Numbered from the stretch's first letter, positions 43,086-52,009 are shown. The stretch is DNA of 64,000 bases from Glaciecola siphonariae (GCF_042652645.1 NZ_JBHSGU010000002.1:248001-312000), one strand, 5' to 3'. Numbers and translations: made by a program. The notes: generated from the letters alone by a model not told the origin.

Positions 43086-43922
43086 ATGATGACGTTTCGT
43101 GATAAAACCGTGTTGTTTAACGCGCCCAAAATCATGGGCGTATTAAATGTTACCCCCGACTCGTTTTCAGACGGTGGTAAATACAATCAACTCGACGCAG
43201 CGCTTCTGCAAACTGAGCGCATGATAAGCCAAGGTGCCACGTTTATTGACGTTGGCGGAGAGTCGACTCGACCCGGCGCAGAGCCAGTGGCCCTTGAGCA
43301 GGAACTAAAAAGAGTCATCCCCGTTATTGAAGCAATCGCAAAGCGTTTTGATGTTATTATTTCAATAGATACCAGCAAAGCAGAGGTTATGCGCCAAGCC
43401 GCCAACGCCGGTGCATCCCTGATTAATGATGTACGTGCCTTGAGCGAGCCAGGCGCGTTGGAGGTGGCAGCAGACCTAGCCGATCGATTCAATATACCTA
43501 GTTGCATAATGCATATGCAGGGCAGCCCTAGCACGATGCAGTTAGCGCCAGAATATGAATCTGTTGTAGATGAAATAATCGCCTTTTTTCGGCAACGCAT
43601 CGATATCATGAGTAAGGCTGGTTTTAAGTATCATCAAATCATGCTGGACCCCGGGTTTGGTTTTGGAAAAACCTTGGATCATAATTATTCGATGTTAAAG
43701 AACTTTGTAGAATTCACCCAGTTTGACCTGCCGGTGCTTGCGGGTATGTCTCGTAAATCAATGATCAGTAAGCTGCTCAATGTTGATGTGAATGACACCC
43801 TAGCCGGAGGCATCTGTGTAAACACCGTTGCCGCACTCGCTGGCGCAAGCGTATTAAGGGTGCACGATGTAAAAGAAGCCATGGATGTGGCTGTAATTAT
43901 TGAAAAATTAAACCAATTATAA
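43086..43922 (+). CDS. folP: Dihydropteroate synthase
   Basis: Joins p-aminobenzoate to hydroxymethyl-dihydropterin pyrophosphate in folate synthesis; the target of sulfonamides. The 278-residue TIM-barrel protein has the signature IMGVLNVTPDSFSDGGKYN, GATFIDVGGESTRPGAEPV and ISIDTSKAEVMRQA. It continues with SLINDVRALSEPGA, MLDPGFGFGKTLDHNY, LAGMSRKSMISKLL and RVHDVKEAMDV. These cover both substrate-binding loops and the phosphate site. glmM starts 14 bp after its stop; the folP-glmM pairing is standard. Confidence 0.97.
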   Translation: MMTFRDKTVLFNAPKIMGVLNVTPDSFSDGGKYNQLDAALLQTERMISQGATFIDVGGESTRPGAEPVALEQELKRVIPVIEAIAKRFDVIISIDTSKAEVMRQAANAGASLINDVRALSEPGALEVAADLADRFNIPSCIMHMQGSPSTMQLAPEYESVVDEIIAFFRQRIDIMSKAGFKYHQIMLDPGFGFGKTLDHNYSMLKNFVEFTQFDLPVLAGMSRKSMISKLLNVDVNDTLAGGICVNTVAALAGASVLRVHDVKEAMDVAVIIEKLNQL

Positions 43923-43936
43923 TAAAAGGACGACAC

Positions 43937-45283
43937 ATGTCGATAAGACAATATTTTGGAACAGACGGTATCCGCGGCAAAGTGGGTGAAAGTGTTATCA
44001 ACCCTGAGTTTGTTACCAAGTTAGGATGGGCAGCGGGTAAAGTCCTAGCAGGCGCCGGAACCAACAAAGTATTGATAGGCAAAGATACCAGAATTAGTGG
44101 CTACATGCTTGAATCTGCCTTGGAAGCGGGTTTGTCGGCCGCAGGTATCAATATTGGTCTGCTAGGGCCAATGCCCACGCCGGCAATCGCTTACTTAACT
44201 AAGACATTTCGTTCAGAGGCTGGCATTGTAATTAGCGCCTCACATAATCCGTACTACGACAACGGCATTAAGTTCTTTTCATCTAATGGTCAAAAGCTAG
44301 ACGACGACATTGAGCTAGCCATAGAGCAGCAAATGGAAAAACCCATGACCTGCGTTGCCAGTGATAAATTAGGGAAGGCCACCAGAGTAAACGACGCTGC
44401 CGGACGTTATATTGAATATTGTAAAGGCACATTTCCGTCAGACTTATCGCTTAAAGGCTTAAAAATAGTAGTGGACTGCGCGCATGGGGCAACCTATCAC
44501 ATCGCCCCTAACGTACTTTCTGAACTTGGCGCAAAGGTAATTGAAATCGGTACCGACCCAGACGGTTTAAACATAAACCACCAAGTGGGGGCAACCGCTC
44601 TCAGAGCCACCATTGATGCTGTAAAAGAGCACAAGGCAGACTTTGGGTTTGCATTAGACGGTGATGGTGACCGTATCATGATGATAGATGAAAATGGAAG
44701 CGTGATAGATGGCGACCAAATCATTTTTATCATTGCACGAGATGCGCTTAAATCAGGCAACTTAAAAGGCGGGGTGGTAGGCACTAAAATGTCTAATTTG
44801 GGCATGCAGTTAGCGCTTGAGCAGTTGGGCGTGCCGTTTCAACGTGCCGATGTGGGTGACCGCTATGTGCTTGAATTACTTAATCGTCACGACTGGTGCA
44901 TAGGTGGAGAAAATTCTGGTCACGTACTTAACCTAAACTATGCCTCTACCGGAGACGGGATTGTGGCGGGACTGCAGGTCATTGCAGCAATGTTGCGTGC
45001 ACATATGACATTAAGCGAAATATCGTCAGGTTTTAAAAAGTTTCCGCAAAAACTCATCAATGTAAAGTATGCCGAGTCTGAAAGTAATCCTCTAGACTCC
45101 GAGCAAGTACAAAACGCCGTGTCTGATGCCGAAAAGAGTATGGGCAGCACAGGCAGAGTATTGCTAAGAAAAAGCGGTACCGAGCCCTTGATACGCGTCA
45201 TGGTAGAGGCAGAAGATAAGGATGTGTCTGAAAATTGGGCAAACAAAATTGCAGATGAGGTGAGAGCGCTTACCAAAGCGTAA
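43937..45283 (+). CDS. glmM: Phosphoglucosamine mutase
   Basis: Interconverts glucosamine-6-phosphate and glucosamine-1-phosphate for peptidoglycan and LPS precursor synthesis. The 448-residue protein has the N-terminal RQYFGTDGIRGKVGE, and the active-site phosphoserine loop VISASHNPYYDNGIKFF (Ser102, the same number as in E. coli). It has the metal loop ALDGDGDRIMMIDE, the sugar-binding IGGENSGHVLNL and the C-terminal LRKSGTEPLIRVMVEA. AAAGGACG precedes the start. It forms an operon with folP. Confidence 0.98.
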   Translation: MSIRQYFGTDGIRGKVGESVINPEFVTKLGWAAGKVLAGAGTNKVLIGKDTRISGYMLESALEAGLSAAGINIGLLGPMPTPAIAYLTKTFRSEAGIVISASHNPYYDNGIKFFSSNGQKLDDDIELAIEQQMEKPMTCVASDKLGKATRVNDAAGRYIEYCKGTFPSDLSLKGLKIVVDCAHGATYHIAPNVLSELGAKVIEIGTDPDGLNINHQVGATALRATIDAVKEHKADFGFALDGDGDRIMMIDENGSVIDGDQIIFIIARDALKSGNLKGGVVGTKMSNLGMQLALEQLGVPFQRADVGDRYVLELLNRHDWCIGGENSGHVLNLNYASTGDGIVAGLQVIAAMLRAHMTLSEISSGFKKFPQKLINVKYAESESNPLDSEQVQNAVSDAEKSMGSTGRVLLRKSGTEPLIRVMVEAEDKDVSENWANKIADEVRALTKA

Positions 45284-45371
45284 AAAGTTGCATTCCTTGC
45301 TTGTATATTTGGCCTTGGTTGGTTAATATCACCGCCGCTTTTTGCACCGCAAGATTCAAAGGAGTCATCGC

Positions 45372-46106
45372 ATGAGTACAGAACGTAAATATATGGTTGC
45401 TGGAAATTGGAAAATGAACGGCAATCGTGCGTTAGTCGATGACTTTAAGAAGAACTTGGCAGTACCGAGCGCGGTAGACGTGTTAATATGCCCACCTGCG
45501 CCGTATTTGTCTTTATTCGATGGTGCAGAATTTTTAGTGGGTGCGCAAACCATCAGCGAGTTTGAAAAAGGCGCTCACACGGGCGACGTTTCTGCCTCGA
45601 TGCTGGCCGATTTGGGCGTAAACCACGTGATTTTAGGTCACTCTGAGCGACGTCAAGATCACGGTGAGAGCAACGAGCAAGTTGCAGCGAAAGTGAAACT
45701 TGCCTTGGATTCTGGATTAACGCCCATACTTTGTGTTGGTGAGCCATTATCGGTAAGAGAAGCTGGTGAGGTTAACGCCTACGTTCAGCAACAAATAGAT
45801 GCAGTGCTTGACGTATGCGGAGATCGCTTTTTTGATAAAGCCGTTATAGCTTATGAGCCAATTTGGGCCATTGGTACCGGCAAGACAGCGTCTCCTGAGC
45901 AAGCTCAGGATGTTCACGCATTTATTCGTGCGCATTTGCTCAAAAGCAGCAGTGCGGCGCAGCAAATGCGGATTTTATATGGCGGTAGTGTTAACGCGCA
46001 GAACGCCAAAGAGCTATTTGCTCAAGCAGACATAGATGGCGGCTTAATTGGCGGTGCCAGTCTGAAAGTAGATGATTTTAATATAATTTGCCAAGCGGCG
46101 AGTTAA
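45372..46106 (+). CDS. tpiA: Triosephosphate isomerase
   Basis: Interconverts dihydroxyacetone phosphate and glyceraldehyde-3-phosphate. From the ATG at 45372 the protein has 244 residues and all catalytic residues: Asn12 and Lys14 in VAGNWKMNG, His90 in VILGHSERRQ and Glu162 in IAYEPIWAIGTGKT, plus the phosphate loop ILYGGSVNAQNAKEL. AAAGGAG lies 7 bp before the start; the longer frame from 45342 has no support. secG follows 12 bp after the stop, so the two are co-transcribed. Confidence 0.97.
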   Translation: MSTERKYMVAGNWKMNGNRALVDDFKKNLAVPSAVDVLICPPAPYLSLFDGAEFLVGAQTISEFEKGAHTGDVSASMLADLGVNHVILGHSERRQDHGESNEQVAAKVKLALDSGLTPILCVGEPLSVREAGEVNAYVQQQIDAVLDVCGDRFFDKAVIAYEPIWAIGTGKTASPEQAQDVHAFIRAHLLKSSSAAQQMRILYGGSVNAQNAKELFAQADIDGGLIGGASLKVDDFNIICQAAS

Positions 46107-46118
46107 CAAGGAAAAACA

Positions 46119-46508
46119 ATGTTATACGAAGTGTTGTTGGTGTCTTATCTTATCGTAGCCTTATTGCTTATTGGCTTTGTACTGATTCAGCAGGGTAAGG
46201 GCGCAGATATGGGCGCATCTTTTGGAGCAGGTGGTTCGAACACGGTATTCGGTTCTAGTGGTTCGGGGAACTTTATGACTCGCACAACTGCAATTTTAGC
46301 AACCTTATTTTTCTTCATTTCATTAGTGATTGGTAGTATTTCGGCCAACAGAGATAAAGAAGTTGATGGGTTTCAGAATATTGACGTTCCGGTTGAAGAA
46401 GTGATTCCGGCAGTCACGCCTGAAAACGCAAGCGACATCCCAGGCACAGAAGTGGCGCCGATTGAGTTAGACGAGCCAAAAGCCGAAGAGTCTGATATAC
46501 CTAACTAA
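46119..46508 (+). CDS. secG: Preprotein translocase subunit SecG
   Basis: An auxiliary subunit of the SecYEG channel. The 129-residue protein has two membrane helices (VLLVSYLIVALLLIGFVLIQ and TAILATLFFFISLVIGSIS). Between them lies the conserved loop QGKGADMGASFGAGGSNTVF, the SecG signature, and an acidic Pro-rich C-terminal tail follows. It is placed between tpiA and tRNA-Leu(GAG) as in many gammaproteobacteria. Confidence 0.96.
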   Translation: MLYEVLLVSYLIVALLLIGFVLIQQGKGADMGASFGAGGSNTVFGSSGSGNFMTRTTAILATLFFFISLVIGSISANRDKEVDGFQNIDVPVEEVIPAVTPENASDIPGTEVAPIELDEPKAEESDIPN

Positions 46509-46523
46509 TAATTTAACGAATAT

Positions 46524-46609
46524 GCGGAAGTGGTGGAATTGGTAGACACGCCATCTTGAGGGGGTGGTGAGCTATGCTCGTGCGGGTTCAAGTCCCGCTT
46601 TCCGCACCA
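46524..46609 (+). tRNA. tRNA-Leu, anticodon GAG
   Basis: An 86-base class II tRNA: acceptor GCGGAAG/TTTCCGC (one G-T pair), anticodon stem CCATC/GGTGG with loop TTGAGGG (anticodon GAG), a long variable arm, T-arm GCGGG/CCCGC with TTCAAGT, and an encoded CCA. It corresponds in position to E. coli leuU, right after secG. Confidence 0.97.
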
Positions 46610-46613
46610 ATTT

Positions 46614-46649
46614 AAAAAGCGCTTACTCTTTTGGGTCAGCGCTTTTTTT
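46614..46649 (+). terminator. Intrinsic terminator after tRNA-Leu
   Basis: Stem AAAAAGCGCT/AGCGCTTTTT with a 14-base loop and a run of seven Ts. It ends the tpiA-secG-tRNA-Leu unit; in E. coli transcription units continue nearby into rimP-nusA, which are absent here. Confidence 0.8.
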
Positions 46650-46856
46650 ACGCCCATGCGAAATCATATTAGCCTGGCTTAAAATATTATCGATATGCCT
46701 TTTTCTTGGTGCTTGAGAAAATTTACGTTGCAAGAAACGCTTCAGGCAAAATTATCTCAGCACAGTTTGATTGTGTTGCAAGCCTCGGCGTTGGAAAAGA
46801 TCAGATAGTTACTAGCGAAGCAACGGTATGTAAAGGTAAAAATGCATATGGCAATA

Positions 46857-47195
46857 CTAGGTTCGTGTCGTCATACTAGAGCCCAGCCTCGGCCCTCTAT
46901 GATGTTTTAGATGCCGTTCAATTGAGCGCTTTGCCCTTGCGACCGCTTGACTAAAGCATAACTCGAGCTCTCTTGCATGATCTTCTATTTCAATCTCGTG
47001 CCCTGCATGAAGCAAAATGTGTATTTTGCATTTAACCGGCAGGTCTGGCTCTTGTTGCGTGTTGTTGGTAAATGTCAGGTCGCATTTTGCAATCAAATTA
47101 GCAAACCGCGACAGGCTCAAGCCCATTCGGGTGTCGATAATGTCTGTTTGATGGGGGCTTAACGAGAAGTCACTCTCTGTAATGTTGTAATCCAT
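46857..47195 (-). CDS. HPF/RaiA-like ribosome-associated protein
   Basis: A 112-residue protein whose pattern resembles the S30EA/HPF family that binds the 30S decoding region in stationary phase. It has an N-terminal strand MDYNITESDFSLSP, a helix with GLSLSRFANLIAKCDLTF, a strand KCKIHILLHAGHEIEIEDHA and a helix FSQAVARAKRSIERHLKHH. It is the short, single-domain type with no dimerisation domain. The similarity is by pattern only, so the assignment is moderate. No good Shine-Dalgarno site precedes the ATG. It is divergent from nhaR. Confidence 0.6.
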   Translation of the reverse strand: MDYNITESDFSLSPHQTDIIDTRMGLSLSRFANLIAKCDLTFTNNTQQEPDLPVKCKIHILLHAGHEIEIEDHARELELCFSQAVARAKRSIERHLKHHRGPRLGSSMTTRT

Positions 47196-47463
47196 TGCTT
47201 CATCATCATCGCTTTCTTTTTTCAGTAATTTGAGATTATCAATTAAAAGTGAACGATTAAATTCGATTATATGTATAAGAGTTAGTCGGAAAAAGTGAGC
47301 TATTCATGTGGCAACCTTCCTTTACCAATTGAGGATTAGCGCCTATGTTTAGTGAAGAGCAGGCGCATTAATCGTATATCACTCGTAAACTATTCGTACA
47401 GTGCGCCCACGTGCGATGCATCACGGTCATGCATTCTACAGTTGAGGCGGTCATCAGACACTT

Positions 47464-48366
47464 ATGGCAGAAAATTTGAATTATAAACACCTGCATTATT
47501 TTTGGGTAGTTGCCACAGAAGGAAGTATAGCGAGAGCGGCAGACAAACTGTTTATTACGCCTCAGACCATTAGCGGCCAGCTCAGCATGCTGGAAGAGCG
47601 CATTGGCCAGCCCTTGTTTGATAGGGTAGGCCGTCGGCTTCGCTTAACTGAAACTGGCCGTTTGGTACTGCGTTACGCAGACGACATTTTCGAACTTGGA
47701 AAAGAGCTGACCGATGTATTGCGTGGGGCACCTTTGGTAGGTACTTCTGAATTCATTGTGAGCGCCGCCAGCGCACTTCCCAAAACCATTGTGTATAAAA
47801 TTATTGAACCTGCGCTTAGTTTGTCGCAAGAAGTAAGCTTAATGTGCCGCGAAGGTCCGGTTGAAACCATTTTAGGTGAGCTTGCAGTGCACGAGGTGGA
47901 CATGGTGCTCACAGATACTCCGCTATCAAGCGCGTTTAGTATCAAAGCCTATAATCATTATTTGGGTCAGTCTGACTTGTCATTCTTTGCTTCGCCTGCG
48001 CTGGCTGCCAAATTAAGTGGTCCTTTTCCAGCTTGCCTGAATGAAGCGCCCATTTTGCTTCCTACCAAGCAATATGCTATTCGGCAGTTGTTCGATAAAT
48101 GGTGTCACGATTCAAACATTTACCCATTAATACGCGGGCAATACGACGACAGTGCCCTGATGAAGTCGTTTGGTAAGGCAGGCTTTGGTATATTTTTCAT
48201 GCCCAGTATTATTGAGCAAGAAGTAAAAGACAGCTTTGGGCTCACTGTAATTGGACGACTATCAGACATAAAACAAAAGTTTTACGCGATATCCGCTGAA
48301 AGAAAAGTTACCCATCCCGCCGTTGCAGCGGTATGCAGTACCGCCAGAGATATAATTTTTAAGTAG
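47464..48366 (+). CDS. nhaR: NhaR-type LysR transcriptional activator
   Basis: A 300-residue LysR regulator close to E. coli NhaR, which activates the sodium/proton antiporter gene nhaA in response to Na+. The N-terminal helix-turn-helix region reads LNYKHLHYFWVVATEGSIAR, AADKLFITPQTISGQLSMLE and PLFDRVGRRLRLTETGRLV. The effector domain keeps the NhaR-like IRGQYDDSALMKSFGKAGFG, FFMPSIIEQEV and FYAISAERKVTHPAVAAVC. No nhaA gene is present in the window, so its target lies elsewhere or is different. Confidence 0.88.
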   Translation: MAENLNYKHLHYFWVVATEGSIARAADKLFITPQTISGQLSMLEERIGQPLFDRVGRRLRLTETGRLVLRYADDIFELGKELTDVLRGAPLVGTSEFIVSAASALPKTIVYKIIEPALSLSQEVSLMCREGPVETILGELAVHEVDMVLTDTPLSSAFSIKAYNHYLGQSDLSFFASPALAAKLSGPFPACLNEAPILLPTKQYAIRQLFDKWCHDSNIYPLIRGQYDDSALMKSFGKAGFGIFFMPSIIEQEVKDSFGLTVIGRLSDIKQKFYAISAERKVTHPAVAAVCSTARDIIFK

Positions 48367-48476
48367 TCGTTTTCGCGAATACGCTGGAGCGCTTGCACTT
48401 GGCGTAACTGCGGCAGTGATACGAGGATGCCGGTCAGATAATGCGGCTCAGGCAAAAATGTTAAAGGCAATTACGC

Positions 48477-48848
48477 TTAGGTAAGCGCACTCACAATATG
48501 CGTTTCACGGCTTTGCGGTCTGAGTCGATGTTTAAGCTCTTCGATTTCCTGGTTGCTTAAGCCTTGCAGCCATTGTTGATAAAATTGTGCGGCGCGAGCA
48601 TGTCTTTTATAACGACACTGTAGCAAAAACGCGCCACAGGCGGCAAAAAATACCGTGTTGCCTACCATCCATATTCCGCTTATTTGCCCAAATAAGGTCG
48701 CCGCAAGCATGATGATAAAACTGCTGCTTGCCAAATAAAGCATCAAATACTCGAAGGTACAGGGGCGGGCTCTAAAATCTTCAATCGTCATTAAGGTCAT
48801 GTTTACTGCTCCTGCGGCCTTGCTAGGCTCGCTCATGATATTGTTCAT
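48477..48848 (-). CDS. Small membrane protein of unknown function
   Basis: I do not recognise this 123-residue protein. It has two adjacent hydrophobic helices (YLMLYLASSSFIIMLAATLF and GIWMVGNTVFFAACGAFLLQ) in the middle. A basic cytoplasmic-type segment CRYKRHARAAQFYQQWLQGL and a charged helix NQEIEELKHRLRPQSRETH follow at the C-terminus. The ATG at 48848 is followed by a second in-frame Met four codons on. It converges with nhaR and lies upstream of a 459-bp non-coding stretch. Confidence 0.6.
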   Translation of the reverse strand: MNNIMSEPSKAAGAVNMTLMTIEDFRARPCTFEYLMLYLASSSFIIMLAATLFGQISGIWMVGNTVFFAACGAFLLQCRYKRHARAAQFYQQWLQGLSNQEIEELKHRLRPQSRETHIVSALT

Positions 48849-49307
48849 CGCATTTTGTCCTGATTACAAAGACTATCGACCTATATTTCGCGCTTAGTTT
48901 ATTGCATCGAATACTTGCGTATAAAAAATGCACACTTGCTGGCATTAGCTGGTATTAGCTGGCATTAGCTGGTATCAGCTGGCATCAGTAAAAGCGGTTC
49001 GGTCAAAAGCTCAGTCAAAATTTGTAGGGTAAAAACGCATAAGCAAAAACTGCGCCTATACGTATGTTGTGCTTAATGTTGCTCGTTTTATTTCAAATTA
49101 GCCTTTTTAAACTTGGTGGCTCGTAATAAGTAACTCACTTTTGAGATGTTTCAGTGGGGTATTTAGAGCAGTGAACAGGGCATAAGAGGGTGGGGTTTGG
49201 CGTTTTAAATGATTTATAAGCTTAATAATGGCATTGATAGTCACTTATCGGTATACTGTGCGCGCGATAAAAAGCATAAAAATCATAGATTAAATAAAGG
49301 ATAGAGT
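48849..49307. other. 459-bp non-coding region upstream of pnp
   Basis: Contains the 10-bp tandem repeat described separately and no supported gene. rpsO, which precedes pnp in E. coli, is not present. A TATACT box at 49252-49257, about 50 bp before the pnp GTG, is a possible -10 element without a good -35. I could not identify the long RNase III-cleaved leader hairpin known upstream of E. coli pnp. Confidence 0.55.
48938..48988 (+). repeat. 10-bp tandem repeat, five units
   Basis: Five head-to-tail units of CTGGYATYAG (CTGGCATTAG, CTGGTATTAG, CTGGCATTAG, CTGGTATCAG, CTGGCATCAG) in the non-coding stretch before pnp. Each unit is itself partly palindromic (CTGG...), and the period of 10 is close to one helical turn. 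Confidence 0.9.
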
Positions 49308-51425
49308 GTGACTCCTATTACAAAAACATTTCAGTATGGTCAGCATACTGTCACCTTGGAAACAGGTGTAATCGCCAGACAGGCGACAGCAGCCGTTATG
49401 GCAAGCATGGACGATACAGCAGTACTGGTTACTGTTGTTGGTAAAAAAGAAGCAAATCCAGATCAGAGCTTCTTTCCGTTAACAGTAAATTATCAAGAGA
49501 AGACCTACGCCGCGGGTAAAATCCCAGGTGGGTTTTTCAAACGTGAGGGGCGTCCTTCAGAGAGTGAAACGCTTACATCACGCCTAATCGACCGTCCTAT
49601 TCGTCCATTGTTCCCTGATGGTTTCATGAACGAAGTGCAAATTATTATCACGGTAGTATCGTCTAACCCCGATATTCCCACCGACATCATTGCACTTATT
49701 GGTACATCTGCTGCGTTGGCTATTTCAGGCATTCCGTTTAACGGTCCTGTAGGTGCCGCGCGTGTTGGTTACATAAACGATCAGTACGTATTAAACACTC
49801 GCACGTCAGAAGCCGCCGACAGCCAGTTAGATTTGGTTGTTGCGGGTACAGAAGGCGCAGTATTAATGGTTGAATCAGAAGCCAACATATTGTCTGAAGA
49901 CGTTATGTTAGGCGCTGTAGTATACGGCCACGAACAATCACAAACGGTAGTTAACGCAATAAAAGAATTTGCAAGCGACGTTAACACGCCGGCTTGGGAT
50001 TGGGTTGCGCCAGCAGAAAATACGGCACTTAAAGACAAAGTAAAAGCAGCTGCGCTAGACGGCATGTTAGCCGCTTACCAAATTTCAGATAAATTAGAAC
50101 GAAAAGATGCGGTTAATGCCGTTACCGAAAAAACCGTCGCTGATTTAGTCGCTGAAGACGAAACGCTTGACCCGAAAGAAATCAGCAGCCTTTGCCACGA
50201 CTTAGAGAGTGACGTGGTGCGCTCGCGTATATTAGCCGGTGAAAAACGCATTGATGGCCGCGATCCGCAAACGATTCGTGCGCTAGATATGGCGACCGGT
50301 TTGTTGCCACGTACACACGGCTCGGCTGTATTTACACGCGGTGAGACACAAGCAATTGTAGTGGCCACCTTGGGTACTGAAAGAGATGCTCAGATGATTG
50401 ATGCACTTGGCGGTCGTGAAGACAGCCGCTTTATGTTGCACTACAACTTCCCTCCATACTGCGTGGGTGAAACCGGTTTTGTAGGTTCTCCTAAGCGCCG
50501 TGAAATCGGCCACGGTCGTTTAGCGAAGCGCGGTATTCAAGCAGTTATGCCTTCTGCGGACGAGTTCCCGTACGTTGTGCGTGTTGTTTCAGAAATTACT
50601 GAATCAAATGGTTCATCGTCTATGGCATCTGTGTGCGGTACTTCACTTGCACTTATGGACGCCGGCGTGCCAATCAAAGCCTCTGTTGCTGGTATAGCGA
50701 TGGGCTTAGTAAAATCTGATGACAATTTCGTTGTACTTTCAGACATCTTAGGCGATGAAGATCACCTAGGTGACATGGACTTTAAAGTAGCCGGTACTAC
50801 CAATGGTATTACTGCGCTTCAAATGGACATTAAAATTGAAGGTATTACCAAAGAAATCATGCAAATCGCGCTTAAGCAAGCTAAAGAAGCGCGCTTACAC
50901 ATTTTAGGCGTGATGGATAAGGCAATTTCTGGCCACCGCGATGAAATGTCAGAATATGCTCCACGAATTTACAAGATGAAAGTTGATCAAGACAAGATTC
51001 GTGACGTAATTGGTAAAGGTGGTGCGACGATTCGCTCAATCACCGAAGCCTCAGACACCAACATTGAAATTGAAGATGACGGCACAATCAAAATCTTTGC
51101 TACTGAAAAGGCCAAAGCGGATGTTGCCATTGAGCGCATCAAGCAGGTAACCGCTGAAATTGAAGTGGGCACTGTGTATAACGGTAAAGTCATGCGCATT
51201 GTTGATTTTGGTGCATTTGTTGAAGTATTACCTGGCAAAGAAGGCCTAGTGCATATTTCACAAATTGCTCATGAGCGTGTAAATAAAGTTACCGATCACC
51301 TGTCAGAAGGACAGATGGTAGACGTTAAGGTAATGGAGATTGACCGCCAAAATCGCGTTCGCTTGAGCATGAAAGAACTACTTGAAAAACCACAGGCATC
51401 AGATGCCGAAGGTGATAGCGAGTAA
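49308..51425 (+). CDS. pnp: Polyribonucleotide nucleotidyltransferase (PNPase)
   Basis: A 3'-5' phosphorolytic exoribonuclease of the RNA degradosome. The 705-residue protein aligns with E. coli PNPase over its length: first RNase PH-like domain (FQYGQHTVTLETGVIARQAT, FFKREGRPSESETLTSRLID), helical linker, and second RNase PH-like domain (THGSAVFTRGETQAIVVATL, LMDAGVPIKASVAGIAMGL, LGDEDHLGDMDFKVAGT). A KH domain (RDVIGKGGATIRSI) and an S1 domain (GKVMRIVDFGAFVEVLPGKE) follow. It starts with GTG at 49308, 7 bp after AAAGGA. rpsO is not upstream as it is in E. coli. Confidence 0.97.
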   Translation: MTPITKTFQYGQHTVTLETGVIARQATAAVMASMDDTAVLVTVVGKKEANPDQSFFPLTVNYQEKTYAAGKIPGGFFKREGRPSESETLTSRLIDRPIRPLFPDGFMNEVQIIITVVSSNPDIPTDIIALIGTSAALAISGIPFNGPVGAARVGYINDQYVLNTRTSEAADSQLDLVVAGTEGAVLMVESEANILSEDVMLGAVVYGHEQSQTVVNAIKEFASDVNTPAWDWVAPAENTALKDKVKAAALDGMLAAYQISDKLERKDAVNAVTEKTVADLVAEDETLDPKEISSLCHDLESDVVRSRILAGEKRIDGRDPQTIRALDMATGLLPRTHGSAVFTRGETQAIVVATLGTERDAQMIDALGGREDSRFMLHYNFPPYCVGETGFVGSPKRREIGHGRLAKRGIQAVMPSADEFPYVVRVVSEITESNGSSSMASVCGTSLALMDAGVPIKASVAGIAMGLVKSDDNFVVLSDILGDEDHLGDMDFKVAGTTNGITALQMDIKIEGITKEIMQIALKQAKEARLHILGVMDKAISGHRDEMSEYAPRIYKMKVDQDKIRDVIGKGGATIRSITEASDTNIEIEDDGTIKIFATEKAKADVAIERIKQVTAEIEVGTVYNGKVMRIVDFGAFVEVLPGKEGLVHISQIAHERVNKVTDHLSEGQMVDVKVMEIDRQNRVRLSMKELLEKPQASDAEGDSE

Positions 51426-51456
51426 TCTAACGCGAAAATTAACGCGTAATAGCTAT

Positions 51457-51484
51457 TAAAAGGAGCCTAAGGGCTCCTTTTTTA
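51457..51484 (+). terminator. Intrinsic terminator after pnp
   Basis: Stem AAAAGGAGCC/GGCTCCTTTT (TAAG loop region) followed by a T run. It separates pnp from the DUF1244 gene. Confidence 0.85.
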
Positions 51485-51581
51485 TACTTAAAAAAGGGGA
51501 GCACAGAACGCATCGGCTCACAACAAAGCGAGCGATTAACGAAACATATGTGCCCAACGATCAATATAACAAGGAATCATG

Positions 51582-51887
51582 ATGGACAGTACTAAACAAA
51601 CTGAAATCGAAGCGGCCACATTACGACGCTTACTTAATCATTTAGATAACAACAAAGATGTGCAAAACATTGATTTAATGATTGTGGCTGACTTTTGCCG
51701 CAATTGCTTATCGCGTTGGTATATGGAAGAAGCGCAAAAGCACGGAGAGGATGTCAGCGATGCTCAGGCGCGCGAGCACATTTATAAAATGCCCTACAGT
51801 GAGTGGAAAGAAAAACATCAAACCGCTGCAAGCGAAGAGCAGTTGGCCGCATTTAACGCGCGGGCTAAAAGTAAGCAGGCGCGATAA
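51582..51887 (+). CDS. DUF1244-family protein
   Basis: A 101-residue helical protein matching DUF1244: LRRLLNHLDNNKDVQNIDLM, VADFCRNCLSRWYMEEAQKH with a CxxC pair, and DAQAREHIYKMPYSEWKEKH. The family is conserved in proteobacteria without a known function. Two ATGs lie at 51579 and 51582; AAGGA is better spaced (6 bp) for the second. It stands between pnp and nlpI. Confidence 0.85.
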   Translation: MDSTKQTEIEAATLRRLLNHLDNNKDVQNIDLMIVADFCRNCLSRWYMEEAQKHGEDVSDAQAREHIYKMPYSEWKEKHQTAASEEQLAAFNARAKSKQAR

Positions 51888-52009
51888 AAATTCGTGGATT
51901 GCTAGGCAAGGTTTGCATATTTGAGTACACTGATTATATAGATTGGCAGCACCTTAGTGAGTGTTGCTTGCCGACATTTTGCGTGAGACGCATACACAGA
52001 GGTATTAGC

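Noticed and set aside
46695..46808. 37-codon open frame after tRNA-Leu
   Set aside because: No ribosome-binding site, very short and no recognised motif; probably chance. It could also be a relic, but nothing supports that.
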